Positions 1-8,853 of a DNA stretch of 40,092 bases are shown piece by piece. Each line of letters starts with the position of its first letter. Positions within the stretch are counted from its first letter, which is position 1. The position numbers were made by a program, and so were the translations under genes. The DNA lies in NCBI GenBank assembly GCA_003278175.1, contig QCGF01000008.1:1-40092 (forward strand), in the 5' to 3' direction. The notes under the pieces were generated by a model. The model was given only the letters and a program-made list of their open reading frames with translations. It had not been told where the DNA came from and ran no database searches. Source of the stretch: Prochlorococcus sp. AG-363-P15 (GTDB lineage Bacteria > Cyanobacteriota > Cyanobacteriia > PCC-6307 > Cyanobiaceae).

Positions 1-94
1 ATTCCAAAAATATTGCGTTATGTAAAGCGTACTACTAAGAAGTGTAAAGCTCCCCCGGAAAGCTTTAAATCTTGCCGAATTTAAGTATAAATAC

Positions 95-1516
95 TCATAA
101 AGGTGGAGGCGGTAAATGAATGAAAAGCCAGCTTGCGGTTTTCAAGTAAATCAACACCCCGGCCACGTCAGTTGCAGTTGTAATAAACGGTGCCGACATC
201 AAAGCAGGGTCTAACCCCATTCGATCAAAAAGCAAAGGCAAAGCAGCCCCAGCCGTAGCCGCCAAAGTTGTAATAGCTAAAAGACTAATTCCCACTGCTG
301 CTCCAACCAAAGGGCTTTGACCGCGCCACCAAGCAAATGGAACCACCACAACCAGCATCAATAAACCCAGCAATGCACCTGCAATAGCCTCTCTGAAAAT
401 TGCTTTCATTACACCAAGAGCTTGGATACTTTGAGTACTTAATCCACGAATTACCACTGTCGAGCTCTGAGCACCAACATTGCCTCCGGTACCAATCAGT
501 AAAGGTATAAATGCAGCCAAAAGAACAACTTGCTTTAAAACGAAGTCATTCATCGCAATCACTTGAGTTGTTAAACCATTCGCCAAAACCAAAGCTGATA
601 GCCAAACAACTCTTCTACGCGCTACCACAAATAAATTGCTTTGAAAATAATCATCCTCATCACCAGCCTGAACAGCACCAGCGGCATATATATCACGTGT
701 AGCCTCCTGCTCAATCACGTCAATAATGTCATCAACAGTGACAATGCCAACCAAACGCTGCTCCAAATCAACTACAGGTAAAGCTAAAAAGTCATACCTC
801 TGAATAGCACGTGCGACCTCTTCTTGATCTGTATCAGTTCGAACACTCACTACATCGCGAGTCATTACATCCCCAATGCGATCTTCAGGAGCAGCAGTCA
901 CAAGATCCCTTAAAGAAAGAATCCCTGTCAGATGTCTTTCACGATCAGTCACGTAAAGGCTATAGATAGTTTCTGTAAAAGGAGCTTGTCGTCTGACTAT
1001 TGTTAATGCTTGCTGGGCATTTTGAAATTCCTTAAGGTCTATAAACTCAGTGGTCATAAGCCTTCCAGCAGTCTCTGGTTCATATCCCAACAATTGTGCT
1101 GTCACACGTCTTTCAGCTGGACTTAACTGAGAAAGCAATCTTCGAACAACCTTTGCAGGCAACTCATCAAATAAGCGAACTCTGTCGTCTGGAGACATCT
1201 CCTCAACCAACTCAAGAACTTCGCCTGATCTCAATCTGTCAAGCAAGCTTTGTTGTACTACAGGGTCTAGATATTCATAAACCTCTATTGCTTCGTTTTT
1301 ATTTAAAAGCCTAAAAGCCAAAGCCTGCAATATCAAGGGAAGTCGACCAATTGCCTCAGCAATATCAACCGGCTGTGCTGGCTCAAGCAAAGCTTTGACG
1401 CCATCATAATTACCAGCAGAAAGCAACACTTCCAGTTGAGCAGCAAGCAAATCTGCAGGGTGTGAGCTATTCAGCAAAGAAGCAGATGTGTTACCCCCCC
1501 CAGTTGCCTCATTCAT
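95..1516 (-). CDS. mgtE: MgtE-family magnesium transporter
   Basis: Inner-membrane Mg2+ channel/transporter gated by cytoplasmic Mg2+. The protein (about 473 aa, normal for the family) shows the full MgtE order: a helical N domain (about residues 20-150, including the segment EEMSPDDRVRLFDELP), a tandem CBS pair (about 155-275, with VVSVRTDTDQEEVARAI and LVGIVTVDDIIDVIE), then about five membrane helices (300-465). The pore region carries GGNVGAQSSTVVIRG and the last helix DPALMSAPFITTATD, which contains the Asp expected at the ion site. I choose the ATG at 1514-1516 (MNEATGGG); an in-frame TTG lies five codons upstream. Codons 6-8 form a run of eight G on the coding strand (1494-1501). Divergent from the peroxidase gene; nothing is visible downstream except weak inverted repeats in 46-100. 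Confidence 0.95.
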   Translation of the reverse strand: MNEATGGGNTSASLLNSSHPADLLAAQLEVLLSAGNYDGVKALLEPAQPVDIAEAIGRLPLILQALAFRLLNKNEAIEVYEYLDPVVQQSLLDRLRSGEVLELVEEMSPDDRVRLFDELPAKVVRRLLSQLSPAERRVTAQLLGYEPETAGRLMTTEFIDLKEFQNAQQALTIVRRQAPFTETIYSLYVTDRERHLTGILSLRDLVTAAPEDRIGDVMTRDVVSVRTDTDQEEVARAIQRYDFLALPVVDLEQRLVGIVTVDDIIDVIEQEATRDIYAAGAVQAGDEDDYFQSNLFVVARRRVVWLSALVLANGLTTQVIAMNDFVLKQVVLLAAFIPLLIGTGGNVGAQSSTVVIRGLSTQSIQALGVMKAIFREAIAGALLGLLMLVVVVPFAWWRGQSPLVGAAVGISLLAITTLAATAGAALPLLFDRMGLDPALMSAPFITTATDVAGVLIYLKTASWLFIHLPPPPL

Positions 1517-1579
1517 CGCCGCACTCAACAAGGCATAGTTACTTTATGGCTAACCTCATAGATAAACACCTTCAAGTCA

Positions 1580-2059
1580 ATGAGCGTGAACGTAACTGAA
1601 GTCTTAGTCCAAAAAGCAAATGGAGAAAAACTCCGACTAGGAGACCTTCACGGGCAAGTACTACTCATAGTCAATGTTGCTAGCCGTTGCGGTTTCACAA
1701 AGCAATACGCAGGCCTCCAAGAATTGCAAAATACTTATGGACCAAAAGGATTCCAAGTACTTGGATTCCCTTGCAACGATTTTGGCGGGCAAGAGCCTGG
1801 GACTCTTGATGAAATAAAAGCATTCTGTGCTTCAAATTACGAAGCAACATTTACCCTGTTTGAAAAAGTTCATGCAAAAGGCACCACTACTGAGCCCTAC
1901 ACAACACTTAACCAAGCCGAGCCCAGCGGAGACGTTGACTGGAACTTTGAAAAATTCCTCATTGACAAAGAGGGAAATGTATTAAAGAGACTCAAAAGTG
2001 CAATCGAACCTAATAGCCGCGACTTAACAGATGCAATAGAAAAGGCCTTAGCCTCTTAA
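1580..2059 (+). CDS. glutathione peroxidase family protein
   Basis: Thiol peroxidase of the GPx family, 159 aa, reducing hydrogen or lipid peroxides; bacterial members often use thioredoxin rather than glutathione. Visible family blocks are NVASRCGFT with the peroxidatic Cys (Cys, not selenocysteine) near residue 37, LGFPCNDFGGQEPG with the catalytic Gln and a second Cys that fits a resolving role, and WNFEKFLIDKEG with the catalytic Trp. No signal peptide, so cytoplasmic. ATG start. The last 50 bases overlap, tail to tail, the end of the crcB gene on the other strand. Electron donor cannot be told from sequence. Confidence 0.93.
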   Translation: MSVNVTEVLVQKANGEKLRLGDLHGQVLLIVNVASRCGFTKQYAGLQELQNTYGPKGFQVLGFPCNDFGGQEPGTLDEIKAFCASNYEATFTLFEKVHAKGTTTEPYTTLNQAEPSGDVDWNFEKFLIDKEGNVLKRLKSAIEPNSRDLTDAIEKALAS

Positions 2060-2450
2060 TTTGTCTTCCCAGCAGAAAACCAATCGCACCAGCAAATAAG
2101 CCAAAAGAAAAAGTATAAATAATCAGCCCAAATGCTTGGATAAAAAATCCATTGAGAAAGAGCTCGGCCGAGTCAAGCATCCAACCACTAAAAGTAGTTA
2201 ATGCTCCACAAAAGCCAACACTAAGCATTAGTCTCAGGTTACCTCTAAATTTACATCCAACTACAAAACCTAATACTCCTGCGCCAAGCAAGTTAACCAA
2301 AAGATTATTTTCAAGCTGCCACCTAATAATTGCTCCTGGCAAAGCACCTATTGCAATAAAAAGAAAATAGCAAGGGTCAAATCTTTCTTTTAAGTAAATA
2401 TTACATGCCCCCCAACAATAAGCCTGCTGTGGCTGCACACATTCCAGCAC
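2010..2450 (-). CDS. crcB: CrcB/Fluc fluoride channel subunit (second of a pair)
   Basis: Small membrane protein of the CrcB (Fluc) fluoride-exporting channel family, with hydrophobic segments and the family blocks GALPGAIIRWQL, LLVNLLGAGVLGF and GFCGALTTFSGWMLD (the TTFS element lines the fluoride pore). The ORF from the ATG at 2448-2450 gives 146 aa, but its first 17 or so residues read through the end of the preceding crcB and do not look like CrcB; homology begins near residue 24. An in-frame ATT at 2397-2399, one base after the upstream gene's stop, is a possible real start (129 aa), so the N-terminus is uncertain. Paired crcB genes often encode two subunits that together form the dimer. 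The 3' end overlaps the peroxidase gene convergently. Confidence 0.88.
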   Translation of the reverse strand: MLECVQPQQAYCWGACNIYLKERFDPCYFLFIAIGALPGAIIRWQLENNLLVNLLGAGVLGFVVGCKFRGNLRLMLSVGFCGALTTFSGWMLDSAELFLNGFFIQAFGLIIYTFSFGLFAGAIGFLLGRQIKRLRPFLLHLLSRGY

Positions 2451-2805
2451 CTAAAGAAATCAGAGCTAAGTTAATAAAAAGCCTCCATCTTGACGACAGC
2501 AAGATATTAACTAGTTCAATAATAAAAGTTGAAAAGGTACTCAAGCTTCCAAGAAATCCCACACATACTAGAAGAATTATTGGAGAGGTGTTTGCAGAAT
2601 ATGTTAGACGATTCGAATATAATGCAAATACAAACCCAAGAAAAAAAGTTGCAGTAATATTAATTAAGAATGTCCCCAAATACTTAGACCGCAGCGCAGT
2701 AGAAAAGTAATTAAACAAAAAAAATCTGGTAAAAGACCCAATAATTGCTCCAAAAGCAACTAAAAAAACTGATTGAGAGTCTTGCAAAAAGACCCAATCA
2801 AACAT
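2401..2805 (-). CDS. crcB: CrcB/Fluc fluoride channel subunit (first of a pair)
   Basis: 134-aa membrane protein of the CrcB/Fluc family that removes toxic fluoride. Recognised by AIIGSFTRFFLF (the G..R element near the N-terminus), FLINITATFFLGF with the conserved Asn, and GFLGSLSTFSTFIIE, the pore-lining motif. Four hydrophobic segments fit the family fold. ATG start at 2803-2805. Its first eight bases overlap the end of the SH3-domain gene and its end overlaps the long form of the second crcB ORF, so the genes are probably translated from one message. The two crcB proteins are clearly diverged from each other, which fits a heterodimeric channel rather than a recent duplication. I see no obvious fluoride riboswitch; with no leader in front of crcB, any control would have to act at the gyrB promoter. 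Confidence 0.9.
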   Translation of the reverse strand: MFDWVFLQDSQSVFLVAFGAIIGSFTRFFLFNYFSTALRSKYLGTFLINITATFFLGFVFALYSNRLTYSANTSPIILLVCVGFLGSLSTFSTFIIELVNILLSSRWRLFINLALISLGAGMCAATAGLLLGGM

Positions 2806-3132
2806 TTATCCACCCACGTCTTGCAGAAGAAGATAATTCAATAATCTCGTTAGAGGCAATTCTGACTTGTAGCCATTTTTTTCCGTCAGAAGCCTGCCAT
2901 GTTCTGAGAATATTTAAAGGTGTACCAATTTCCAAGGTACGCAAAATTGGGGAAGAAGAATAAGGGCTGGCTTGCAAACACGAATTATCCACCAACAGTA
3001 AAGGGTTAGGTCTTGCTGTACATAAGCGGTCTGCAGGAAAAGTGTCACTGCCTCCTGCAGGAAGAGCAACTGGCAAAAAAAGAGCTATGCCTAAAACCCA
3101 AGTCCAGCGAAGCACAAAATTAATTCCTATCA

Positions 3133-3133
<1 letters not shown>
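2798..3133 (-). CDS. secreted SH3-domain protein, small
   Basis: 111-aa protein of unknown role. Residues 1-26 look like a signal peptide (a hydrophobic core WTWVLGIALFLPVALPAG followed by small residues). The rest resembles a bacterial SH3 (SH3_3-like) domain: CLQASPYSSSPILRTLEIGT, then VxILRTW-type spacing, KKWLQVRI and a terminal RRGWINV, the usual 'W.V....GWV' pattern. Such domains commonly bind cell-wall components, so an envelope or periplasmic location is inferred. Its ATG shares one base with the gyrB stop (TGATG arrangement), suggesting translational coupling, and its end overlaps crcB by eight bases. No catalytic domain is attached. Confidence 0.75.
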
Positions 3134-5139
<2,006 letters not shown>

Positions 5140-5266
5140 TTAAAAGGCTTCATTAATTCAGAAACCTATGCCTGGCAATCTCAATTTACCACTGGCTTCC
5201 AAGAAAGTCTCTATTTTGCAGACGCTCCTGACAATGATTGCTGGAAATACATAGCTAAAAAAATGA

Positions 5267-6172
5267 ATGACAAAAACTAAGCCTCTAGTCATAGTTCTGC
5301 TAGGGCCAACTGCTAGTGGCAAAACAGATTTAGCAATAGATCTGGCAGAGGCCTTGAAGCTGAATATTCACAACATTGATTCTCGACAGCTATACATCGG
5401 GATGGACATTGGTACAGCAAAGCCAAATAGAGATCAAAGAAGTCGTATAAAACATTTTTTAGTCGACATTCGCACTCCTGATGACCCGATCACTCTTAAA
5501 GAATTTCAAGAAAATGCCCAATCCAGTCTAGAGAAAACCTTAAAAGAAAATTCAACTCCTTTTTTAGTAGGAGGGAGTGGCCTATATCTACAAGCAATCA
5601 CTTCTGGACTACGTCCTCCAGCAGTACCTCCAAACAAAAGCTTCCGCAAGCAATTAAACGAGCTAGGTCAATCAGAATGCTATGAACTTCTAAAACTATC
5701 TGATTACAAAGCTTCTAAGCGTATTGCCTCAGCTGATGCAATCAGAACTCAACGAGCTCTTGAAGTTCTTTATGCCACAGGCGAATCAATAACTAATCAA
5801 GAAAGCGCAAAGCCACCACCATGGCACATTCTTGAGCTTGGTCTAAATCCCCCCAACCTTCGAGAAAGAATTACCCATCGCACAAATCAAATTTATGCGA
5901 ATGGATTAATACAAGAAACTGAGCAACTAATTAGCAAGTACAGCCAAGAACTACCTTTGCTACAAACAATTGGTTACGGGGAAGCCTTAAAAGTGATCCA
6001 AAACAAATTAACTATCAAAGCCGCTATGGAAATTACTAACAGACGTACCAATCAATTTGCGAAAAAACAACGTACTTGGTTTCGCAGGAAACACAAACCA
6101 ATCTGGTTAAACAATGATGAACCCCTGAGAGAAGCACTATCCTTAATCAAAACTGGTCTAGGGTGGAGCTAA
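5267..6172 (+). CDS. miaA: tRNA dimethylallyltransferase
   Basis: Transfers the dimethylallyl group of DMAPP to N6 of A37 in tRNAs that read codons beginning with U, the first step to (methylthio-)isopentenyladenosine. The 301-aa protein has the P-loop GPTASGKT (residues 13-20), the substrate-binding [16 protein letters not shown], the GGSGLYLQA block, and the C-terminal [18 protein letters not shown]. Length is normal. The ATG at 5267 is preceded by an overlapping out-of-frame ATG; the chosen start places the P-loop where expected. Divergent from gyrB and followed 55 bp later by infC on the same strand. Confidence 0.97.
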   Translation: MTKTKPLVIVLLGPTASGKTDLAIDLAEALKLNIHNIDSRQLYIGMDIGTAKPNRDQRSRIKHFLVDIRTPDDPITLKEFQENAQSSLEKTLKENSTPFLVGGSGLYLQAITSGLRPPAVPPNKSFRKQLNELGQSECYELLKLSDYKASKRIASADAIRTQRALEVLYATGESITNQESAKPPPWHILELGLNPPNLRERITHRTNQIYANGLIQETEQLISKYSQELPLLQTIGYGEALKVIQNKLTIKAAMEITNRRTNQFAKKQRTWFRRKHKPIWLNNDEPLREALSLIKTGLGWS

Positions 6173-6227
6173 GCAGACATAAGCTTTGATTTCTCCTTTG
6201 GTCTGCATTGTTCCCTTAACCGACTGA

Positions 6228-6893
6228 ATGCCTCCACGTCCTCGTTTTGATCGTCGCGCCCCAGTAAGGGAGCTACCCAACATTAATGATCGCATCAACT
6301 ATCCCAAACTCCGGGTGGTAGACGCAGACGGAACCCAACTAGGAGTAATTGATAGAAAAGAAGCTCTTGAAGTAGCAGAAGAAAGAGAGCTGGATCTTGT
6401 ACTTGTCAGTGAGAAAGCAGATCCGCCTGTGTGCAGAATTATGGATTATGGAAAATTCAAATTTGAGCAGGAAAAAAAAGCCAAAGAAGCCAAAAAAAAA
6501 TCACATCAAACAGAAGTCAAAGAAGTCAAAATGCGCTACAAAATCGATCAACATGATTACGACGTGCGCATCGGACATGCGGTCCGCTTCCTAAAAGCCG
6601 GAGACAAAGTCAAATGCACAGTTATCTTCAGAGGCCGTGAAATTCAGCACACCGCTCTTGCTGAGACTCTTCTAAGGCGCATGGCTAAGGATTTAGAAGA
6701 ACAAGCAGAAGTTCAACAAGCCCCAAAACGCGAAGGTAGAAACATGATCATGTTCTTAACACCGCGCAAAACTCCTCTAATAAAAAAAGAGCAAGAAGCA
6801 TCCAAGCAGGTTCGTGCCGTGAGGACAATTACTGCACCCCCAAGAGGAGGTGCAACCAAAGTTCAAAGAAGCACAAAAGCCAGAGATCTCTAA
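6228..6893 (+). CDS. infC: translation initiation factor IF-3
   Basis: Binds the 30S subunit, blocks premature subunit joining and checks the start codon. The N domain is seen at about residues 15-80 ([34 protein letters not shown]), a Lys-rich linker at 80-100, and the C domain at 100-180 ([32 protein letters not shown]). At 221 aa it is longer than the 170-180 aa of many bacteria because of a basic C-terminal tail (about 185-221) that looks disordered. The start is an ordinary ATG, not the rare AUU that drives autocontrol in E. coli. The linker is encoded by runs of 8 A (6472-6479) and 9 A (6492-6500). infC stands apart from rpmI-rplT, which lie 32 kb away. Confidence 0.97.
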   Translation: MPPRPRFDRRAPVRELPNINDRINYPKLRVVDADGTQLGVIDRKEALEVAEERELDLVLVSEKADPPVCRIMDYGKFKFEQEKKAKEAKKKSHQTEVKEVKMRYKIDQHDYDVRIGHAVRFLKAGDKVKCTVIFRGREIQHTALAETLLRRMAKDLEEQAEVQQAPKREGRNMIMFLTPRKTPLIKKEQEASKQVRAVRTITAPPRGGATKVQRSTKARDL

Positions 6894-6932
6894 AGGAATC
6901 AACCTTTTATCAAAATGTACGCAAAACGCATT

Positions 6933-6958
6933 AATAATTCGTCAGTTGACGAATTATT
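6933..6958. terminator. perfect 11-bp inverted repeat after infC
   Basis: AATAATTCGTC and its exact complement GACGAATTATT flank a four-base loop, 40 bp after the infC stop. As RNA it is a strong hairpin by length but is A/U-rich, and the following bases (TCAAATTG) are not a good U tract, so it may be a weak terminator. It lies upstream of the GntR-type gene, so it could instead be a protein-binding palindrome. Confidence 0.45.
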
Positions 6959-7002
6959 TCAAATTGTTTGAAAGAGGCTAACCCCAGTCTGCGTCAATGT
7001 TT

Positions 7003-7014
7003 TGACAACTGTCA
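7003..7014. promoter_or_regulatory. short inverted repeat upstream of the GntR-type gene
   Basis: TGACA-AC-TGTCA lies about 80 bp before the regulator's start. GntR-type regulators often bind short two-fold symmetric sites near their own gene, so this is a candidate operator; a further TGTCAC occurs downstream at about 7040. It is a short motif and could be chance. Confidence 0.25.
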
Positions 7015-7094
7015 CAAGTACTTAGGACAAAGAAGCGATTGTCACGAAAGCCTGCAGTCCTTATCGTAGCCACATTGCAACCTGGCCCTGCTGC

Positions 7095-8081
7095 GTGCGA
7101 TTTCATATTCAGCAAGATAGTGACATCCCTGCATCGAGCCAGCTCTATAACCAGATCTGTTTCGCAATAGCAGCTCGGCATTACCCACCAGGGCATCGTC
7201 TCCCAAGTACAAGACAACTTGCGATGCAAACTGGTCTGCATCGCAATACCATTAGCAAGGTTTACCGTCAGCTAGAAACAGATGGCGTAGTCGAAGCAAT
7301 AGCTGGATCTGGTATCTACGTCCGAGATCAACAAAAACAACGTGAACTACGTATCTCACCTCATGTAAGGAATCGTGGCGTAAAGGATCTAGATCAAGAA
7401 GTACGAAAATGTGTGGATGGACTGCTAAATGCGGGTTGCACTCTTCAGCAAACAAGAGAGCTATTAACTCGCGAAATTGATTGGCGTCTTAGATGTGGTG
7501 CAAGAGTCTTGGTGAGTACTCCTCGTGAAGATATTGGAGCCTCAATGCTTATAGCTGAAGAGCTTGCCCCAAACTTAGATGTTCCAGTTGAAGTGGTTCC
7601 AATGGAGGAACTCGAAAGTGTTCTAGAAAGCTCAACTAATGGAACTGTGGTCACTAGCAGATATTTCCTAAAACCTTTAGAAGAGTTAGCTAAACGGCAT
7701 TCTGTTAGAGCAGTAGCAGTAGATCTCAGTGACTTCCGAAAAGAACTATCCATGCTTAAAGAACTGCGCCCTGGTAGTTGCGTTGGACTGGTAAGCATTA
7801 GTCCAGGAATCCTGAGGGCTGCTGAGGTAATACTGCACAGCATGCGAGGGAATGAACTCTTGCTAATGACAGCAACACCCGATGTAGGCAGTAGATTGCT
7901 AGCCCTGCTTCGTGCTGCAAGTCATGTGCTATGTGATAGCCCTAGCCTCCCATTAGTTGAGCACAGCCTGAGACAAAACCGTTCTCAGCTCATGCGAATG
8001 CCTCAAGTTCATTGCGCAGAGAGCTATCTCAGCGAATCGACTATTGAGCAACTTCGCAAAGAGATCGGTCTGCTGGCTTAA
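7095..8081 (+). CDS. GntR-family transcriptional regulator with unassigned C-terminal domain
   Basis: 328-aa DNA-binding regulator. Residues about 10-77 form a typical GntR winged helix-turn-helix: IPASSQLYNQICFAIAARHY, PPGHRLPSTRQLA, TGLHRNTISKVYRQLETDG and the wing SGIYV. The roughly 250-residue C-terminal part is not the aminotransferase domain of MocR proteins (no PLP-lysine block seen) and I do not recognise a UTRA or FCD domain; its alternating strands and helices (LVSTPREDIGASML, VRAVAVDLSDF, ELLLMTATP) look like an alpha/beta ligand-binding fold. The start is a GTG at 7095. Synechocystis has a GntR regulator, Sll1961, linked to photosystem stoichiometry, but orthology cannot be judged here. 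It sits between infC and cysE, 25 bp before the latter, so the two may be co-transcribed. Confidence 0.85.
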   Translation: MRFHIQQDSDIPASSQLYNQICFAIAARHYPPGHRLPSTRQLAMQTGLHRNTISKVYRQLETDGVVEAIAGSGIYVRDQQKQRELRISPHVRNRGVKDLDQEVRKCVDGLLNAGCTLQQTRELLTREIDWRLRCGARVLVSTPREDIGASMLIAEELAPNLDVPVEVVPMEELESVLESSTNGTVVTSRYFLKPLEELAKRHSVRAVAVDLSDFRKELSMLKELRPGSCVGLVSISPGILRAAEVILHSMRGNELLLMTATPDVGSRLLALLRAASHVLCDSPSLPLVEHSLRQNRSQLMRMPQVHCAESYLSESTIEQLRKEIGLLA

Positions 8082-8106
8082 AAAAGGTCATTAACCTAGG
8101 TCGGAA

Positions 8107-8841
8107 ATGTTTAAAACCTTCAAGTCCGATTTGGCAATAATCCGAGAAAGAGATCCAGCGGCAAGGGGATTGCTGGAAATCCTTCTCTGTTATCCAGGCT
8201 TCCAAGCCCTCTCACTCCATAGAATTAGCCACAAGCTCTGGCAATATCATTTGCCTTTATTGCCGCGATTACTCAGTCAAATCAATAGAGCATTAACAGG
8301 TATAGAAATTCACCCTGGCGCGAGAATTGGACAAGGTGTATTTATTGATCACGGAATGGGTGTAGTCATAGGAGAAACAACAGAAATTGGCAATCGATGT
8401 CTTCTATATCAAGGAGTGACTCTTGGAGGCACTGGTAAAGAAAGTGGCAAAAGGCATCCCACCTTGGCGGAGAATGTGGTTATTGGAGCTGGAGCAAAAG
8501 TTCTAGGGGCAATTAACGTTGGCGCTAACACAAGAATTGGCGCAGGATCTGTGGTAGTTCGCGACGTCGAAGCTAATAGCACAGTCGTAGGTATTCCAGG
8601 ACGCGTAGTACATCAAAGTGGAGTTAAAATAAATCCTCTAGCTCACTCTGCATTACCTGACGCTGAAGCCAATGTAATTAGAAATCTAATGGAGCGAATT
8701 GACCAACTAGAAAATCAAGTGAATGCTCTACAAATATGCCTAGAGGATGTTACCGACGGACGAAGTCCACAAGATATTCAATCTGGTGAATCACAAAATT
8801 TAAAAGACAGAGAGATAATAGAATTTATTGGAGATAATTAG
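8107..8841 (+). CDS. cysE: serine O-acetyltransferase
   Basis: Transfers acetyl from acetyl-CoA to L-serine, giving the O-acetylserine used by cysteine synthase. The 244-aa protein has the N-terminal helical region (DPAARGLLEILLCYPGFQAL), then a left-handed beta-helix of hexapeptide repeats from about residue 65 (IEIHPGARIGQGVFIDHG, VVIGETTEIG, LGGTGKESGKRHPTL, VVIGAGAKVLG). Asp81-His82 and His117 match the usual catalytic and binding positions. After the beta-helix (about 185) comes a polar, probably coiled tail (NLMERIDQLENQVNALQ). Ends 12 bp from the secA stop, tail to tail. Confidence 0.96.
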   Translation: MFKTFKSDLAIIRERDPAARGLLEILLCYPGFQALSLHRISHKLWQYHLPLLPRLLSQINRALTGIEIHPGARIGQGVFIDHGMGVVIGETTEIGNRCLLYQGVTLGGTGKESGKRHPTLAENVVIGAGAKVLGAINVGANTRIGAGSVVVRDVEANSTVVGIPGRVVHQSGVKINPLAHSALPDAEANVIRNLMERIDQLENQVNALQICLEDVTDGRSPQDIQSGESQNLKDREIIEFIGDN

Positions 8842-8853
8842 TTTTGAAATACC

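Noticed and set aside
1-94. AAAGCT...AGCTTT and AGTAT-AA-ATACT repeats as the mgtE terminator
   Set aside because: Short stems without a U tract; I cannot separate them from chance.
511-702. Plus-strand ORF inside mgtE, and similar ORFs inside gyrB, secA, lysC, rnj, tig and dnaX
   Set aside because: They lie antisense or out of frame to strongly supported genes, show no family motifs and have compositions expected from reverse-complement reading.
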